Counted from the first letter of the stretch, positions 1 through 7,541 are shown. The stretch: 32,596 bases of DNA from Bryobacter sp. (GCA_022843625.1 JALHNH010000060.1:1-32596); one strand, 5' to 3'. The notes: generated by a model from the letters alone, not told the origin. Made by a program: numbers and translations.

Positions 1-185
1 TTGGGTAGTGGTACGGCAGCATGCTCTGACCATCCACCGTCTGGCAGTTGGCGCTTCTCGATCGCCGCGGACAAGTATTCCTCGCCGGGTAGGGCAACGG
101 ACTTGAGGGCGAGTTCTTCCAGCGTAATCGCGGGCCGGTTCCGAAGAATGCCCGCCAAGGATGCGGGGTCAATCTGCTGAGTCAT
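1..185 (-). CDS. Unknown protein, N-terminal part (runs off the window)
   Basis: An open reading frame begins with ATG at 185 on the minus strand and stays open to base 1 (61 full codons). It starts MTQQIDPASLAGILRN. I do not recognise a family. The visible part is soluble-looking and has no signal peptide or membrane segment. The Shine-Dalgarno sequence ahead of the start is weak. The gene is divergent from the ATPase operon beginning at 401, and the roughly 215 bases between them show no clear gene. They contain a 9-base direct repeat GGGATGGCT at about 241 and 273. The start is uncertain. Confidence 0.42.
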   Translation of the reverse strand, partial: MTQQIDPASLAGILRNRPAITLEELALKSVALPGEEYLSAAIEKRQLPDGGWSEHAAVPLP

Positions 186-400
186 GGCATGAATCTAATC
201 TTCATTTGCGATTCTTCACAGCGAGTTCGACGAGCTTATGGGATGGCTGGCCATAACAGGCCGCTGTTTTGTGGGATGGCTCAAAGTTGGGTTTGAAGAA
301 TGGCAGAAGAGCCGCTTTGCCTTTTGCCGGCCCAGGAGTGTAACAGCAGGCACCGCTCAGGTGACTTCTTGGAACTCCGAACCTGCTCTACGCTGCTTTC

Positions 401-1348
401 ATGTTCTCAGGACCTGAGGAAGTAGCGATCGGACTACGATCAGCGGGTTACGCAACCGACCCAGTACTGGTTCAAATCATTTGGCTTGCGACGGAAATGC
501 AAAAGCCGATTTTGATTGAGGGCCCACCTGGTACAGGGAAGACATTCTTGGCGCAGGCGTTTGCGGCAGCGGCTCGGACCGACCTCATCCGGCTCCAATG
601 TTTTGAAGGCATCACCGAGCGGCAGGCGATTGGGTCATTTGATGAAGCGCTACAACGGTTGTTTTTGGAAACTCAGGCCGACGTAATCGATCGTCAATGG
701 GAGAGCCTTCGCAGTCACCTCCACTCATTGGACTTCTTCACTCACGGCCCATTGCTACAGGCAGTGCTGCAACCTCGCCGTGTGGTCCTGCTGATCGATG
801 AATTGGACAAAGTTGACCAGAAGTTTGAAGCTCTTTTGCTGGAAATCCTCTCCGATTGGCAGATCACGATTCCCAAACTCGGCACTGTCAAGGCCACGAC
901 CGTTCCTTTCGTTGTGATGACGTCCAATCAGGAGCGTCGGCTGGGAGATCCACTCAGGCGGAGGAGCCTTTATCAACGCATCGAACATCCCGATGTGAAA
1001 AAGGAAGCCGAGATTCTGGACATCCGTACCGCCAACGCTCCGCTGGAACTCAAGGCACAAGCAGTCGGTTTGGCTCAGGCGTTGAGGGGGTACAACCTGG
1101 TCAAGCCACCGTCCATCGACGAGATCGTTCAGTTTGTTAGGGCACTTCAACTTCTTGGACGGACTGAGGTGAGGGTGGAGGATCGCGATGTTCTATTGCC
1201 GTTCCTCGCCAAAACGGAGGAAGACGTGAAGCGACTGTTGCTGAGGGATGGCTTCGGCAGTCTGGTCGCTACCGCGCGGGAGTATCAAGAGCGGGCGCTG
1301 GCTGTGATGCGAGACGGAAAGACAATTTTGGAGGCCCAACTTTCATGA
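401..1348 (+). CDS. MoxR-family AAA+ ATPase
   Basis: 315 residues. Walker A is GPPGTGKT at residues 41-48, followed by the MoxR-typical LQCFEGI segment (about 66-71). Walker B is VVLLIDELDK with D133/E134. A region resembling the MoxR sensor 1 and arginine segments follows (TSN, then LRRRSLYQRIEHP). MoxR ATPases usually act as chaperones that remodel or activate a partner, often a von Willebrand A domain protein, by ATP hydrolysis. No such partner is visible here. The stop overlaps the next start by ATGA, so it belongs to the operon with the transglycosylase, VirB9-like and VirB10-like genes and may help assemble the secretion channel (inference). No strong Shine-Dalgarno precedes ATG 401, but no better in-frame start was found. 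Confidence 0.85.
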   Translation: MFSGPEEVAIGLRSAGYATDPVLVQIIWLATEMQKPILIEGPPGTGKTFLAQAFAAAARTDLIRLQCFEGITERQAIGSFDEALQRLFLETQADVIDRQWESLRSHLHSLDFFTHGPLLQAVLQPRRVVLLIDELDKVDQKFEALLLEILSDWQITIPKLGTVKATTVPFVVMTSNQERRLGDPLRRRSLYQRIEHPDVKKEAEILDIRTANAPLELKAQAVGLAQALRGYNLVKPPSIDEIVQFVRALQLLGRTEVRVEDRDVLLPFLAKTEEDVKRLLLRDGFGSLVATAREYQERALAVMRDGKTILEAQLS

Positions 1349-1809
1349 GGCTGAGTTTCATCTTCATGCTTCTCCCTCTGTGTTGCCTCGGGCAGCCATC
1401 TGAGCAGAAGCGCTGCGCCGACCAATGGCCGACATCGTTCGCGATTGATAGGCAGCTTGTGTACGCCATCATCGAAGCTGAATCCGCGTGGAATCCCCAC
1501 GCTGTTTCGGTGGCTGGCGCCGCAGGACTGATGCAGTTAATGCCGGCCACGGCTGCCTCCGTTGGCGTGCGGAATCGATTCGAGCCGTGCGAAAACATTC
1601 GTGGCGGAGTCGCCTATCTAGCATCGCTTAGGTCGATTCTCGGAGAGGATATTCGGCTTGTTCTGGCGGGGTACAACGCCGGCCCAGGGGCAGTACAGGC
1701 GAAGAGACTTCGATACTCTTCTGAGCCGGTGACCGCGTACGTGCGGCGCGTACTGGCGATCTATAGACGAATTCAGCGGGAAGCCCCATTCCGAGGAGGA
1801 TCAAACTAA
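1345..1809 (+). CDS. Lytic transglycosylase, VirB1-like (SLT domain)
   Basis: 154 residues. There is an N-terminal signal peptide (hydrophobic core about residues 4-15). The catalytic domain shows the SLT signatures: IIEAESAWNP with catalytic Glu46, AAGLMQLMPATA (about 59-70) and the C-terminal AGYNAGPGAV. This fold cleaves peptidoglycan glycan strands in the periplasm. In type IV secretion operons the VirB1-type enzyme opens the wall for the channel. It overlaps the ATPase gene upstream by 4 bases and shares the TAATG junction with the VirB9-like gene downstream, so translation is probably coupled. The family is certain, and its role in conjugation is inferred from position. Confidence 0.93.
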   Translation: MRLSFIFMLLPLCCLGQPSEQKRCADQWPTSFAIDRQLVYAIIEAESAWNPHAVSVAGAAGLMQLMPATAASVGVRNRFEPCENIRGGVAYLASLRSILGEDIRLVLAGYNAGPGAVQAKRLRYSSEPVTAYVRRVLAIYRRIQREAPFRGGSN

Positions 1810-2783
1810 TGCGGCCCATGTGGAGGCGCTTTACAGCATTGATGGCACTGTCCTTGCTGGAAGTTCAAGGCCAGGTAAAGCCAAGTCTCACCCTACGCGA
1901 GATCACTGACAAGGTGCAAGTGATTCGGTTGGCACCGCGGTTTGCGACGGCCATTCGTGTGCCCGAAACCATTAGCTCCGTCATCATCGGCGATCCCTCA
2001 AAGTTCCTTGCCGAACATTCAGACAAGGAGCCCTCTCTTGTTGTCGTGAAACCGATCACGGAGGATCCGTGCGAGTCGAACCTGCTGTTGATTACGTCAC
2101 GCGGCCAACAGATCAGCTTCGTCCTGAAAAATGTCGGGGCAACAAGCGGTTCGGTTGACTTCGCGGTGCGATTTCGAACTGCCGGCAGCTTTCTAGTGCA
2201 GGAGATTGGACATGGGACACTTGAGGTCGCCGGGACCGAGCCATTGCGGAAAGTCCAGATGGACGAGGCACCCAAGTCGGCCAATCAAAAGGGACCAGCC
2301 AATCCGTTGGATGCGTTGCTTGACAGGCAAATGCGGACCGTATTGCCGCCCCTCTACGGGCAGCGTTCGCCATCGCCTGAACAGAAGCAGGACTACGTGA
2401 AGGCAGGGGTTTCAGAAGTGATCGACCAGGGACGGCAGGTATTGGTGCTTTTCTCGGTTGTGAATCCGCAGAGCCAAGCCATCGAACTACTTGCCCCGCA
2501 AATACAGTTGGCGGGACGCATACAGTCTGGAACTCTATTCAAGCGAAGGCGCTGGGGCAGCAGTGAGCAACTTGCCGTCAAAGAGTTCCGCCTCAGCCAT
2601 AGAAGACTTGGGGCAGGCGAGAGGGCAGACGGTGTGGCAGTTTTCGACAGGCCGAACTTCAAGCAATCGAATGAGGCAGTGTTCTTGCAGATCGCGGAAA
2701 GCGGAGCAGTGGATAGGCCTGCGCTTGCCCCAATCGGATTTGGGGTGTCTTCCATTCGTACGGAGGTACGTAGCGATGAGTAA
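1809..2783 (+). CDS. VirB9/TrbG-like outer-membrane complex protein (copy 1)
   Basis: 324 residues with a short N-terminal hydrophobic signal. Residues about 30-115 form a beta-rich segment with the pattern IRVPETISSVIIGDP, then VVVKP, then a NLLLITSRG strand and FVLKNVG. This resembles the N-terminal domain of VirB9/TrbG/CagX proteins, which line the periplasmic side of the outer-membrane core complex. The second half (about 195-324) is not a typical VirB9 C-terminal domain. It has a QVLVLFSVVNP segment and a basic KRRRW patch, with an organisation similar to the second VirB9-like protein at 21840. It lies between VirB1- and VirB10-like genes, overlapping both. Family assignment by pattern; it could be a distinct accessory protein. 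Confidence 0.68.
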   Translation: MRPMWRRFTALMALSLLEVQGQVKPSLTLREITDKVQVIRLAPRFATAIRVPETISSVIIGDPSKFLAEHSDKEPSLVVVKPITEDPCESNLLLITSRGQQISFVLKNVGATSGSVDFAVRFRTAGSFLVQEIGHGTLEVAGTEPLRKVQMDEAPKSANQKGPANPLDALLDRQMRTVLPPLYGQRSPSPEQKQDYVKAGVSEVIDQGRQVLVLFSVVNPQSQAIELLAPQIQLAGRIQSGTLFKRRRWGSSEQLAVKEFRLSHRRLGAGERADGVAVFDRPNFKQSNEAVFLQIAESGAVDRPALAPIGFGVSSIRTEVRSDE

Positions 2784-4326
2784 TCACGAGGAGTTCCATG
2801 ATGAGCGAGATACGAATCTTGAAGCATCCGCCCACCAGGAAACACTGGCCCGAGAGGATGTCTTCGGCGATGCTGCAAATAGGCCCGATTCGGCTGACGA
2901 GTTAGCGCCCGAGGAACAAAGGGGCTGGTTCACACGGTTGGCCGACCGCCTACAACCAAAAGAAACGCCCCAAACTCGAGACGCAAAGTCCACCGAGAAA
3001 ACACGAGGACTGGTGCTGCTTGGGCTCACTGCCGTCGGTGGAATCTTCCTATTCTTTGGCCTATTCACCACAGACATCGACTCATCGAAGAAGGCGCGCC
3101 CGAGTGGGCCGAGCCTAGGTCGCCCTGCTCAACCGCAAGCAGACGCTGATGTGGCCAATCGCTCCACAGTGCCGCAGCTCAGCGTGAATCCTGCTCAAGG
3201 GGAAGAGTCCGGCGAGCTGACTGAGAAAGATGTCCTCGGGACGATGCGAAATCGAGGCACCGATCAGCCCATGACGAAAGAGTCTGGCACAAGACAGTCC
3301 AAAACCGCGCAGGAACTTGGTCAGATCGACGTAGACGACCCGGCCCTGGCAGATGCGTACCGTCGGGCCGGGACAGCGCCACCAAAACGTGCGGTCCAGG
3401 CAACAGATTGGAATAAGGCCATTGAAGATCATCAGGCGAGTCAACAGGTCTATACGAAACCGGCGCCAGCGCCCAACTCGGCGCAAACCTCCGCGGCAAA
3501 CCCCGCGGATCTCTTAAAAAAGTCATCCATCGTCTTCGTACGAAGCAGCACAACGGTTCCCCTTGCTGCGCCAGTTTTCCGACAGGAATGGCCTCAAAGC
3601 GGGCATCCTCTCCTGTCGCAAGGCAGCGTCCTGGTCGCCCGATTGCAGCATTCTGTTAGTTCCGCGGCCAAAGTGCCAATCGTGGCGGTGATTGAGTACA
3701 ACTACGAGCAGGATGGAGAGGTGGTCGTCCCAGCGGGATCGAAGGCCTATGGCGAGCTGTCGCAGGCGACTCCGCAAGGCTGGGTCAATTTCAAATTCCA
3801 CACATTGGAATGGCCTGATGGGCGGCAGGAAGAGATCACCGCTTCGGCATTGAGTATGGAGCGCGGATTGCTGAAGGGCGAAGTGAACGGGAGGAACAGT
3901 GGGCGGAAGTTTCTAACGCGGGCCTTAACGGGCGTCGGCACGATTGCCGCGTACGCTGTGGGTGGCCGCGGATTGGGTAGTGGCGCTGCTGGAATCGACA
4001 GCTCTGTTCTGCTCAGAGAAAGACTCGCATCCAATATCGCAATGGCCGGAGAACAGGAACTTGCATTGTTGGCTTACCAGCAGAACATCGTGGTCACGGT
4101 CCCGGCGAACACGCGCTTCTTTTTGGTGCTTCACGCGCAGGACTCGCGGCAGTTCGCAGGCGCAAGACGCACCGTTACGACTGACGGAATGGAGTTGCGA
4201 ACTTCGGGACTTTCTCAAGGCAGAACACAAGAGGCTCTAACTGGCGATGAGATTCGCGACCTGCGACAATTTCGAAACGAGCTGCGCCAGATGAACTTCC
4301 CTCCGGCCAACGGGACGCCCCAATGA
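2776..4326 (+). CDS. virB10: VirB10/TrbI-like channel scaffold protein
   Basis: 516 residues from ATG 2776, chosen because GGAGG sits just upstream (2762-2766) and the start overlaps the VirB9-like stop. The reading frame is open further upstream, but the leading part is antisense-like noise over the previous gene. The layout is an acidic cytoplasmic N-terminus, a single membrane segment (about residues 79-97), a Pro/Gln/Ala-rich periplasmic linker (about 105-260) and a C-terminal TrbI/VirB10 domain with VVVPAGSKAYGEL and a later hydrophobic Gly-rich stretch. VirB10 spans from inner to outer membrane and couples ATP use to channel opening. The spacer, domain order and neighbours all fit. Confidence 0.9.
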   Translation: MSNHEEFHDERDTNLEASAHQETLAREDVFGDAANRPDSADELAPEEQRGWFTRLADRLQPKETPQTRDAKSTEKTRGLVLLGLTAVGGIFLFFGLFTTDIDSSKKARPSGPSLGRPAQPQADADVANRSTVPQLSVNPAQGEESGELTEKDVLGTMRNRGTDQPMTKESGTRQSKTAQELGQIDVDDPALADAYRRAGTAPPKRAVQATDWNKAIEDHQASQQVYTKPAPAPNSAQTSAANPADLLKKSSIVFVRSSTTVPLAAPVFRQEWPQSGHPLLSQGSVLVARLQHSVSSAAKVPIVAVIEYNYEQDGEVVVPAGSKAYGELSQATPQGWVNFKFHTLEWPDGRQEEITASALSMERGLLKGEVNGRNSGRKFLTRALTGVGTIAAYAVGGRGLGSGAAGIDSSVLLRERLASNIAMAGEQELALLAYQQNIVVTVPANTRFFLVLHAQDSRQFAGARRTVTTDGMELRTSGLSQGRTQEALTGDEIRDLRQFRNELRQMNFPPANGTPQ

Positions 4327-4526
4327 TCCTTGGCCATCTGGGTCAGAAATCCGACCAGACTCTGGAGCCGACGAATTGCTTATTCAGCCTGTTCCGCGAC
4401 GAGATCGACGTTGTCCTTTCACGGGGAACGTTCGTCTCCTTTACTATTGGAAGCAAGATAATGCTACTTCTTTTGGACCAAGCGCCAATCATCCCAAGGC
4501 GGCGCCTAATGGTCGATTGGCTCTAG
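4323..4526 (+). CDS. Possible small protein, unknown
   Basis: A 67-residue frame whose ATG overlaps the VirB10-like stop (ATGA). That is the junction style used throughout this operon and the only argument in favour. The sequence matches nothing I know. It has one short hydrophobic stretch (SKIMLLLLDQAPII). It may be a real last gene of the operon, the remnant of a gene truncated by insertion of the cargo island, or chance. Confidence 0.28.
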   Translation: MILGHLGQKSDQTLEPTNCLFSLFRDEIDVVLSRGTFVSFTIGSKIMLLLLDQAPIIPRRRLMVDWL

Positions 4527-4770
4527 CGAAGGACCTCGTTGGGCGAGTTCCTGGTTGAGCTTCACCCAAAACCTTGGAGATAACTGTCGCGATTTAACTA
4601 GCGGATCTAGCCCGAGCGCCAAGTGGCATGGCATTTCAAAGCAGGCCCATGCCGTCTGCACTGTCCATCTGGTCGCTAGGCCCTCCATCCAACGGTCCGC
4701 GCTCTCGTGGGCCATATGGCGCGATAGCAGCAGATCGCCCCATGCCTAAAAGAGCGGAATGAAGGGTGTC
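4527..4770. other. Junction between secretion operon and cargo island, no convincing gene
   Basis: Together with the doubtful frame before it this makes about 440 bases without a confident gene. Short frames on both strands (for example minus 4506-4715 and plus 4555-4749) lack recognisable domains and good ribosome binding sites. I see no insertion sequence ends, long repeats or terminator here. The tract may mark where the metal-resistance cargo was inserted. Confidence 0.4.
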
Positions 4771-5226
4771 TCATGAGGATCGCTTAGGCGCAGGTATGGT
4801 AAATGTACCCATTGAGTTTTGTCGCGCTCCGTATTCTTGCCTAGTCCTCTGTTGGTCCGGGAACTCCTCCATCAATAGGGGCTTTACGCCCTTGGGGCCG
4901 GTCAGTGTCAAAAGCCAGTCACTTTCCCCGCCGGCAACCGAGATCGTCAGCGTCAAGAATGGACAGCATAGCCGTTCGAGGGAAATCCATTCGCCGACCT
5001 GACTAAGAAGTATGGCCGAACCGTCGAGATTATAGGAATAGCCGTCAGGCAATTCAGCACGATCTCTCACGCCTGCCCGCAATTTCTTGGTCAGCTCGGA
5101 ATAGCGAGGGCGTTCGGCTTTGCTGATCGCGTTCAGATTGCAAGCGATGACAACTTGTTTTGCGTCCTGCGACATCCCAACCCCCATGATCAAAATGAAT
5201 GTGGAAAGCACTTTTCTGAGATTCAC
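4771..5226 (-). CDS. Cys-Cys small protein beside a MerR regulator, unknown function
   Basis: 151 residues from GTG 5226; an alternative is ATG 5175, which has GGGG just upstream. From the longer start, residues 1-19 look like a signal peptide (basic NLRK, then a hydrophobic core). The conserved-looking core runs VVIACNLNAI ... ELPDGYSYNLDG ... EWISLERLCCPFLTLTI ... LTGPKGVK. I recognise this as a small protein type often found next to metal regulators, with a Cys pair at about residues 87-88, but its activity is unknown to me. It is divergent from the MerR gene at 5276 with a perfect operator-like palindrome between them, so it is probably the regulated target. A role in metal binding is inferred. 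Confidence 0.72.
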   Translation of the reverse strand: MNLRKVLSTFILIMGVGMSQDAKQVVIACNLNAISKAERPRYSELTKKLRAGVRDRAELPDGYSYNLDGSAILLSQVGEWISLERLCCPFLTLTISVAGGESDWLLTLTGPKGVKPLLMEEFPDQQRTRQEYGARQNSMGTFTIPAPKRSS

Positions 5227-5240
5227 TGTCCCACTCTAAA

Positions 5241-5260
5241 ACTTAAAGTAGACTTTAAGT
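5241..5260. promoter_or_regulatory. MerR-type operator palindrome
   Basis: Perfect inverted repeat ACTTAAAG-TAGA-CTTTAAGT (8-base arms, 4-base centre) between the divergent genes at 5226 (minus) and 5276 (plus). The dyad length and its place before a MerR gene fit a MerR-family operator lying in a promoter spacer. It could control both directions. Confidence 0.65.
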
Positions 5261-5275
5261 CAAGAAGGAATTGAT

Positions 5276-5671
5276 ATGACAATTGGCGAACTGTCCGTCG
5301 GCAGCGGCATCCCCGCTTCCACGATTCGATACTGGGAAAGGGTCGGTGTTCTGCCGGAGCCAATCCGTGCCAGCGGGCAACGCCGATATTCTCCAGATTC
5401 CCTTCATCAACTCTCCGTGTTGCGGCTTGCGCAGGAATGCGGGTTCAGGCTTGACGAGATGCGGCATTTGCTGCATGGTTTCAGTCCCGGCGTTCCCGCT
5501 TCGCGCCGCTGGAAACAAATGGCGGTGCGCAAGCAACACGAGATTGACGAGAAGATCTCTCGGCTCAAGACAATGCGCAAACTTGTTGATTCCGTAGCTG
5601 GCTGTCAATGTGCCGACTTGACGCAGTGCGGAAGAATCGCTGCTTCGGTGATGGGTACAACGCAGCAATGA
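5276..5671 (+). CDS. MerR-family metal-type regulator
   Basis: 131 residues. The N-terminal winged helix-turn-helix is clear (IGELSVGSGIPASTIRYWERVGVLP, residues about 3-27, then the GQRRYSPDSL wing). A long dimerisation helix follows (about 80-107), then a Cys cluster C110-x-C112-x5-C118 near the C-terminus, consistent with metal or thiol-reactive sensing. It lacks the exact Cys spacing of mercury MerR, so the inducer is unknown. AAGGA lies upstream of ATG 5276. The ynfA start overlaps its stop (ATGA), and the operator-like palindrome is 15 bases upstream, suggesting autoregulation and control of the divergent Cys-Cys protein. Confidence 0.9.
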   Translation: MTIGELSVGSGIPASTIRYWERVGVLPEPIRASGQRRYSPDSLHQLSVLRLAQECGFRLDEMRHLLHGFSPGVPASRRWKQMAVRKQHEIDEKISRLKTMRKLVDSVAGCQCADLTQCGRIAASVMGTTQQ

Positions 5672-5994
5672 AGGCGCTTGTTTGGTATGTGTTGGCAGCT
5701 TGCTTCGAGATTGGCGGATGCTTTTCCTTCTGGGCCTGGCTCCGAATGGCGAAGAGTCCGTTATGGACCATCCCAGGTGCATTTTCACTGGTCGCGTTTG
5801 CTTTGATTCTGACGCGTGTTGAAGCCGACTTTGCTGGTCGAGCTTATGCCGCGTACGGAGGCATTTACATCGTTTCGTCGTTGCTCTGGCTTTGGGCCGT
5901 TGAGAACACTCCGCCCGATCGGTGGGACGTAGTCGGTTCTGCTCTCTGCCTCGCTGGCGTGGGTGTCATCCTGTTTGGACCTAGGGCAGTTTAG
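5668..5994 (+). CDS. ynfA: YnfA/UPF0060 family membrane protein
   Basis: 108 residues from ATG 5668, exactly the usual length of this family. Four hydrophobic segments are visible. Signatures include the ACFEIGGCFSFWAWLR start, AAYGGIYIVSSLLWLW in the middle and PDRWDVVGSALCLAGVGVIL at the end. YnfA proteins are small inner-membrane proteins related to the small-multidrug-resistance fold, with a reported efflux role in some bacteria. Its start overlaps the MerR stop by 4 bases, making a two-gene unit. Co-regulation with metal stress is inferred. Confidence 0.93.
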   Translation: MKALVWYVLAACFEIGGCFSFWAWLRMAKSPLWTIPGAFSLVAFALILTRVEADFAGRAYAAYGGIYIVSSLLWLWAVENTPPDRWDVVGSALCLAGVGVILFGPRAV

Positions 5995-6013
5995 GCCGAA
6001 GCCCAGGCCTAAA
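5990..6013. terminator. Inverted repeat shared by two convergent stops
   Basis: Perfect inverted repeat TTTAGGCC-(8 bases)-GGCCTAAA. The TAG stop of ynfA (5992-5994) and the TAG stop of the minus-strand thioredoxin-like gene (6009-6011) both lie inside the arms. Its position suggests a compact bidirectional terminator. There is no long T tract on either side, so Rho-independent strength is doubtful. Confidence 0.55.
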
Positions 6014-6377
6014 TCGGAGTCATTTGGTGCGGCACGTCGGATTCGTGGCTCATAGCGCCCATCTGTTCTGCGATCTGAAGCGCGCGTCGGACCAGCGCAA
6101 CAGAAGGCCAGCCGGCAATCGATTGTTCGTCTTGGTAGATCCTACAGCCAAGGCCGTATCCACGTTCGTCCGCTTCTGCGCCCTCAAGGTCCCGGCCATC
6201 AATGCGAACGGTCGGTGATCCAATCAAACGCGTCGTCTGTGCATCAGCCTCGTTTTCAACTGGCACAAGCTCAACATCGCCCGCAATCCCCTCAAGACGC
6301 AGCGCCTCCCGTACGTTGTTGACGGCTTCGATATACGATGGACACCCGCCGAAGTAATAGAGTTCGATCTTCATCAC
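6009..6377 (-). CDS. Thioredoxin-fold small protein of the mer operon
   Basis: 122 residues, third gene of the minus-strand mer operon. The start is GTG 6377 or ATG 6374, either way overlapping the merTP stop. It opens MKIELYYFGGCPSY, the beta strand and Cys motif (Cys12) of small thioredoxin-like proteins, followed by an IGSPTVRIDGRDLEG segment that matches the cis-Pro loop of the fold. Only one Cys sits in the motif, so it is not a classical CxxC oxidoreductase and may act as a thiol or metal carrier. Proteins of this type are common next to merT/merP in environmental bacteria. The role in mercury handling is inferred from the operon. Confidence 0.78.
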   Translation of the reverse strand: MMKIELYYFGGCPSYIEAVNNVREALRLEGIAGDVELVPVENEADAQTTRLIGSPTVRIDGRDLEGAEADERGYGLGCRIYQDEQSIAGWPSVALVRRALQIAEQMGAMSHESDVPHQMTPI

Positions 6378-6985
6378 TTGCCGTCATTCAGCTTGGCAAC
6401 ATATCTGAGCTTCCCGATCGCGGCGATCAACTTCTCAACGGACGTCTTTGCCGGGTCGAAGCTGACTTTGGCTGTTGTCTTCTCATAATCGACCTCCGCA
6501 GCCAGAACCCCTTTCTCTCTAACCAGAGTTGCTTTCAGGCCAGAGGCGCAAGCAGCACAGGTCATCCCTTCAACCTTGAAGATCGCGACTGTTTGCCCGA
6601 CCCCGCCTTTCGCCGCCAGAAAGGTCGAGTCAGCACCGACCCTCCCGCCGACGTATGCAGTCGAAAGTGGTGGAACAGCCGCAAGCAGGGCGACTGCCGC
6701 TATTGAGGTGAGAAGCAACGTTATTGACATGGATCCATTCGCAGAAGTTGGCGCGCACTCTGCCCCGGCGCAGGCGGTCTTTCGCTGAAATCGAATTCGA
6801 AGGAAGATAGCTGAGCCAAGGAGGAGAGCGGTAACTCCCAAAAGATAGGGACGAAGGTTTTCAAAAAGGCCCGCCGCACCGAAGGTGCCCAAGCCAAGAG
6901 CCGCCGCGACCACTGGGCCGATGCAGCAGAGCGACGCCCCAGATGCAGCTAGAATTGACGCCAAGGTCAAGGATTTCTCTTTCAT
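6374..6985 (-). CDS. merTP: Mercuric transport fusion MerT-MerP (MerTP)
   Basis: 203 residues. The N-terminal MerT part has a Cys pair C20-C21 in the first membrane helix followed by GPVVAAALG, a second helix (about 47-62), a Cys-containing loop (C72, C77) and a third helix (about 88-104). A linker leads to a heavy-metal-associated domain with GMTCAAC at residues 140-146, the Hg-binding motif of MerP. MerP normally captures Hg(II) in the periplasm and passes it to MerT for import; here both are one chain. The start overlaps the merR stop (ATGA), and the gene is co-transcribed with merR and the thioredoxin-like gene. No merA is in the window. Confidence 0.93.
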   Translation of the reverse strand: MKEKSLTLASILAASGASLCCIGPVVAAALGLGTFGAAGLFENLRPYLLGVTALLLGSAIFLRIRFQRKTACAGAECAPTSANGSMSITLLLTSIAAVALLAAVPPLSTAYVGGRVGADSTFLAAKGGVGQTVAIFKVEGMTCAACASGLKATLVREKGVLAAEVDYEKTTAKVSFDPAKTSVEKLIAAIGKLRYVAKLNDGK

Positions 6986-7395
6986 CTCACTCTTCCTTTT
7001 TCGTCCAGAGCATCGAGGATTGGGCAGTCGCCGACAGGTCCGTCATCTGAACATTCATTCGCGAGCTTCACGAGGACGCGCCGCATCGATTGCAGCGAGC
7101 GGATCTTTTCGTTGAGCGAGTCAACCTTCGCCAAAGCCTGGTCGCGGACATTGGCACAGCTGGCGTTTTTGCTCACCCGAAGTTCCAAGAGTTCCTTGAT
7201 CTCAGTTAACGAAAACCCGAGTTCTTGGGCTCGCTTCACAAAACGAACACGCCGGATTGTGTCTTCCGGGTACAAACGGTAGTTCGAGCCATTGCGTACT
7301 GGCTTACCGATTACGGCTTGGCGCTCATAATAGCGCAACGTATCGACGTTGACTCCCGCGTGTTCAGCGACTTTTCCAATGGTCAAGCCCATCAT
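6982..7395 (-). CDS. merR: Mercury-responsive regulator MerR
   Basis: 137 residues. The winged helix-turn-helix is at about residues 4-45 (LTIGKVAEHAGVNVDTLRYY). Cys80, Cys115 and Cys124 reproduce the spacing of the three Hg-binding cysteines of Tn501 MerR (82, 117, 126), with C-x8-C near the end. This supports Hg(II) sensing by a dimer. It leads the operon, and its own promoter and operator lie at 7403-7433. Here merR is transcribed with its targets rather than divergently. The start may be ATG 7395 or ATG 7392. Confidence 0.94.
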   Translation of the reverse strand: MMGLTIGKVAEHAGVNVDTLRYYERQAVIGKPVRNGSNYRLYPEDTIRRVRFVKRAQELGFSLTEIKELLELRVSKNASCANVRDQALAKVDSLNEKIRSLQSMRRVLVKLANECSDDGPVGDCPILDALDEKGRVR

Positions 7396-7541
7396 GCCTT
7401 CAGCATAGACCCTAGACCTAGGTCCAGGGTCAAGCGAAAAGTTTCGTAGTTCCTGCTTGACGCCTTCAGCCAGATCAGTCTCGCTTTCAGATCATGGAAA
7501 TTCTCGGTCTCACCGAGCGGAAGTGTGTGCAGATGAACCAT
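7392..7541 (-). CDS. Possible 49-residue leader or remnant frame before merR
   Basis: ATG 7541 has a strong GGGGAGG upstream, and the frame ends with TGA overlapping the merR ATG (ATGA). It runs straight through the mer promoter. The same frame is open further upstream to about 7648 without an ATG, so it may be the 3' end of a truncated gene rather than a leader peptide. I know no homologue. If translated from an upstream promoter it would couple to merR. Confidence 0.25.
   Translation of the reverse strand: MVHLHTLPLGETENFHDLKARLIWLKASSRNYETFRLTLDLGLGSMLKA
7403..7433 (-). promoter_or_regulatory. mer promoter with 19-base spacer and MerR operator
   Basis: On the minus strand TTGACC (7433-7428) is followed by a 19-base spacer and CTATGC (7408-7403). 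The over-long spacer is the hallmark of MerR-activated promoters. A near-perfect dyad with 11-base arms and one mismatch covers 7409-7430. The -10 element ends 7 bases before ATG 7395, so the transcript may start at or next to the merR start codon. Confidence 0.85.

Noticed and set aside
2491..2775. Upstream extension of the VirB10-like frame
   Set aside because: It overlaps the VirB9-like gene almost entirely, and a good ribosome binding site marks ATG 2776 as the start.
4506..4715. 69-residue minus-strand frame in the cargo junction
   Set aside because: Looks partly protein-like but has no known motif, no clear ribosome binding site and competes with plus-strand frames; cannot be supported.
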